From Candidatus Hodarchaeota archaeon (GTDB taxonomy: Archaea; Asgardarchaeota; Heimdallarchaeia; Hodarchaeales; Hodarchaeaceae), in the NCBI GenBank assembly GCA_016839815.1, contig JAEOTM010000069.1, positions 1-64,000 on the forward strand: a stretch of DNA of 64,000 nt, read 5' to 3'. Below, in pieces: positions 63,235-64,000 of the stretch (position 1 is the stretch's first letter; every line of letters starts with the position of its first letter). The notes below the pieces were generated by a model, which saw only the letters and a list, made by a program, of their open reading frames with translations, made no database searches and had not been told where the DNA came from. A program made the translations under genes and the position numbers.

Positions 63235-64000
63235 ATTGTACCGCCTCCTTACCTAAATATGCTGCGATTACATCTTCATTATTAGCAATTTCTTTGGGCG
63301 TTCCTTGCCCAATAAGTCGTCCCTGATCAAGAACAATTACTCGATCAACTAAACGCATCAAAATGCCAAGTTTGTGTTCCACAATAGCAATTGTCATCCC
63401 TTTTTCCCGACTCTCTTTAATTAAATGTTCAATGCGGAAAGATTCTTCGTGACTCAAACCTGCAAAAGGTTCGTCTAATAAGAGCAACTCTGGTTGTACA
63501 GCCATTGCTCTAGATATATCTAACCGCTTTAAATCACCGTGAGGAAGAATAAATGCAGGATAATTCTTTTTTTCTGCAAGGTCTACCGTAATTAATGACC
63601 AAGTTGCCCTATTCTTGAGGGTGGAAGGTCTTGAGGTAAGATAATTTGGCACATGTGGTACCATGGCATTTTCAAGAGCATTGAGAAATTTAAATGGCCT
63701 GACTAGTTGAAATGTTCGAGCAATTCCCATACTAGCTATCCTGTAGGGAGATTTTCCGATGATATTTTTTCCATTCAATAGAATTTTCGATCCTTTTTCT
63801 GGTTTAAGAAAACCCGATAAGAGATTAAAGAGTGTGGTCTTACCAGCACCATTAGGACCGATTATCCCAACTAATTCTCCAGCTTTAATAGTAAAATTTA
63901 CTTTATCTACCGCTTTAAGCCCTTTAAAATGCTTGCTTAGATTTTTTACTTCAATCAGTACCGTGCCATCAATTTTAGGAGAGAATGTATCTTCTGTATT
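63227..64000 (-). CDS. livG: LivG-like ABC transporter ATPase, 5' end cut by window edge
   Basis: The reading frame is open from 63227 right to 64000 (258 codons) without a start that is clearly the first, so the gene runs past the window. Motifs: KHFKGLKAVDKVNF, Walker A GPNGAGKTT (near 63855), SPYRIASMGIARTFQ, and Walker B LLLLDEPFAGLSHEE; the signature region is short and reads LPHGDLKRLDIS instead of LSGGQ-RR-like. EHKLGILMRLVDRV gives the His-loop. Partner of LivF in the same importer. Confidence 0.9.
   Translation of the reverse strand, partial: NTEDTFSPKIDGTVLIEVKNLSKHFKGLKAVDKVNFTIKAGELVGIIGPNGAGKTTLFNLLSGFLKPEKGSKILLNGKNIIGKSPYRIASMGIARTFQLVRPFKFLNALENAMVPHVPNYLTSRPSTLKNRATWSLITVDLAEKKNYPAFILPHGDLKRLDISRAMAVQPELLLLDEPFAGLSHEESFRIEHLIKESREKGMTIAIVEHKLGILMRLVDRVIVLDQGRLIGQGTPKEIANNEDVIAAYLGKEAVQYA

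Overview
This window looks like part of an archaeal chromosome, probably an Asgard-type archaeon of the heterotrophic Heimdallarchaeia kind; that placement is inference. The archaeal signs are a RadA recombinase, XPD-like and Hef-like helicases, TATA-box promoters such as those at 37606 and 50084, Shine-Dalgarno sequences of the GGTGA/GAGG type, many TTG/GTG starts and very large secreted Thr/Asn-rich surface proteins. The DNA is AT-rich by eye. No rRNA, tRNA, CRISPR array, transposase or integrase was recognised. Both edges cut a gene: an M29 aminopeptidase on the left and a LivG ATPase on the right.

Layout. 0-7 kb: M29 peptidase, a 7TM sensor kinase-like protein, an unknown protein, then a divergent pair of citrate lyase alpha (CitF-type CoA transferase) and a citrate-synthase-fold citryl-CoA lyase. 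Together these could split citrate without the usual acyl carrier subunit. 7-16.4 kb is a redox block: a ferredoxin-NADP reductase-like flavoprotein without CxxC, Hsp90 (rare in archaea), rubredoxin, flavodiiron protein FprA (one frameshift), an aldo/keto reductase, a glutaredoxin-thioredoxin reductase fusion and an acyl-CoA dehydrogenase. The 1.1-kb gap at 12.8-13.9 kb hides two paralogous microproteins of 54 and 51 residues. 16.5-29.9 kb: a fused DppB/DppC-like permease, thymidylate kinase, parvulin, a GT-C glycosyltransferase, a TPR protein, a GIY-YIG protein, an alpha/beta-hydrolase-like protein, a small Cys-rich protein, and a three-gene cluster with a Cas4-like Fe-S protein that seems to have lost its nuclease residues.

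29.9-37.5 kb is one tightly packed minus-strand operon: a 1604-residue surface protein, a YdjM-type membrane hydrolase, a membrane-anchored secreted protein, an unknown protein and a RecA-superfamily ATPase. 37.7-50 kb is a DNA-repair island: radA, a HerA-like protein without a Walker A lysine and an XPD-like Fe-S helicase on the plus strand; a catalytically dead Hef/FANCM-like helicase on the minus strand; a PD-(D/E)XK-like protein; a TPR/zinc-ribbon protein; and a TPR-fused MrfA-type helicase. 50.1-54.2 kb carries LuxE-like and LuxC-like enzymes (fatty acid to aldehyde) without luciferase, followed by a second copy of the Cys-rich protein and a HEAT-repeat protein. 54.3-62.4 kb is a beta-oxidation cluster (Lrp-like regulator, thiolase, enoyl-CoA hydratase, two 3-hydroxyacyl-CoA dehydrogenases, acyl-CoA dehydrogenase, metallo-beta-lactamase-fold hydrolase). 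The window ends in LivF and LivG of a branched-chain amino acid-type ABC importer.

The picture is of an organotroph that degrades peptides and fatty or branched acids to acetyl-CoA, tolerates some oxygen, and has a decorated surface. The less ordinary content is: repair-type folds that have lost their catalytic motifs, the Lux-type reductase with its Cys-rich partner, the ACP-free citrate cleavage pair, and two new families of small proteins.
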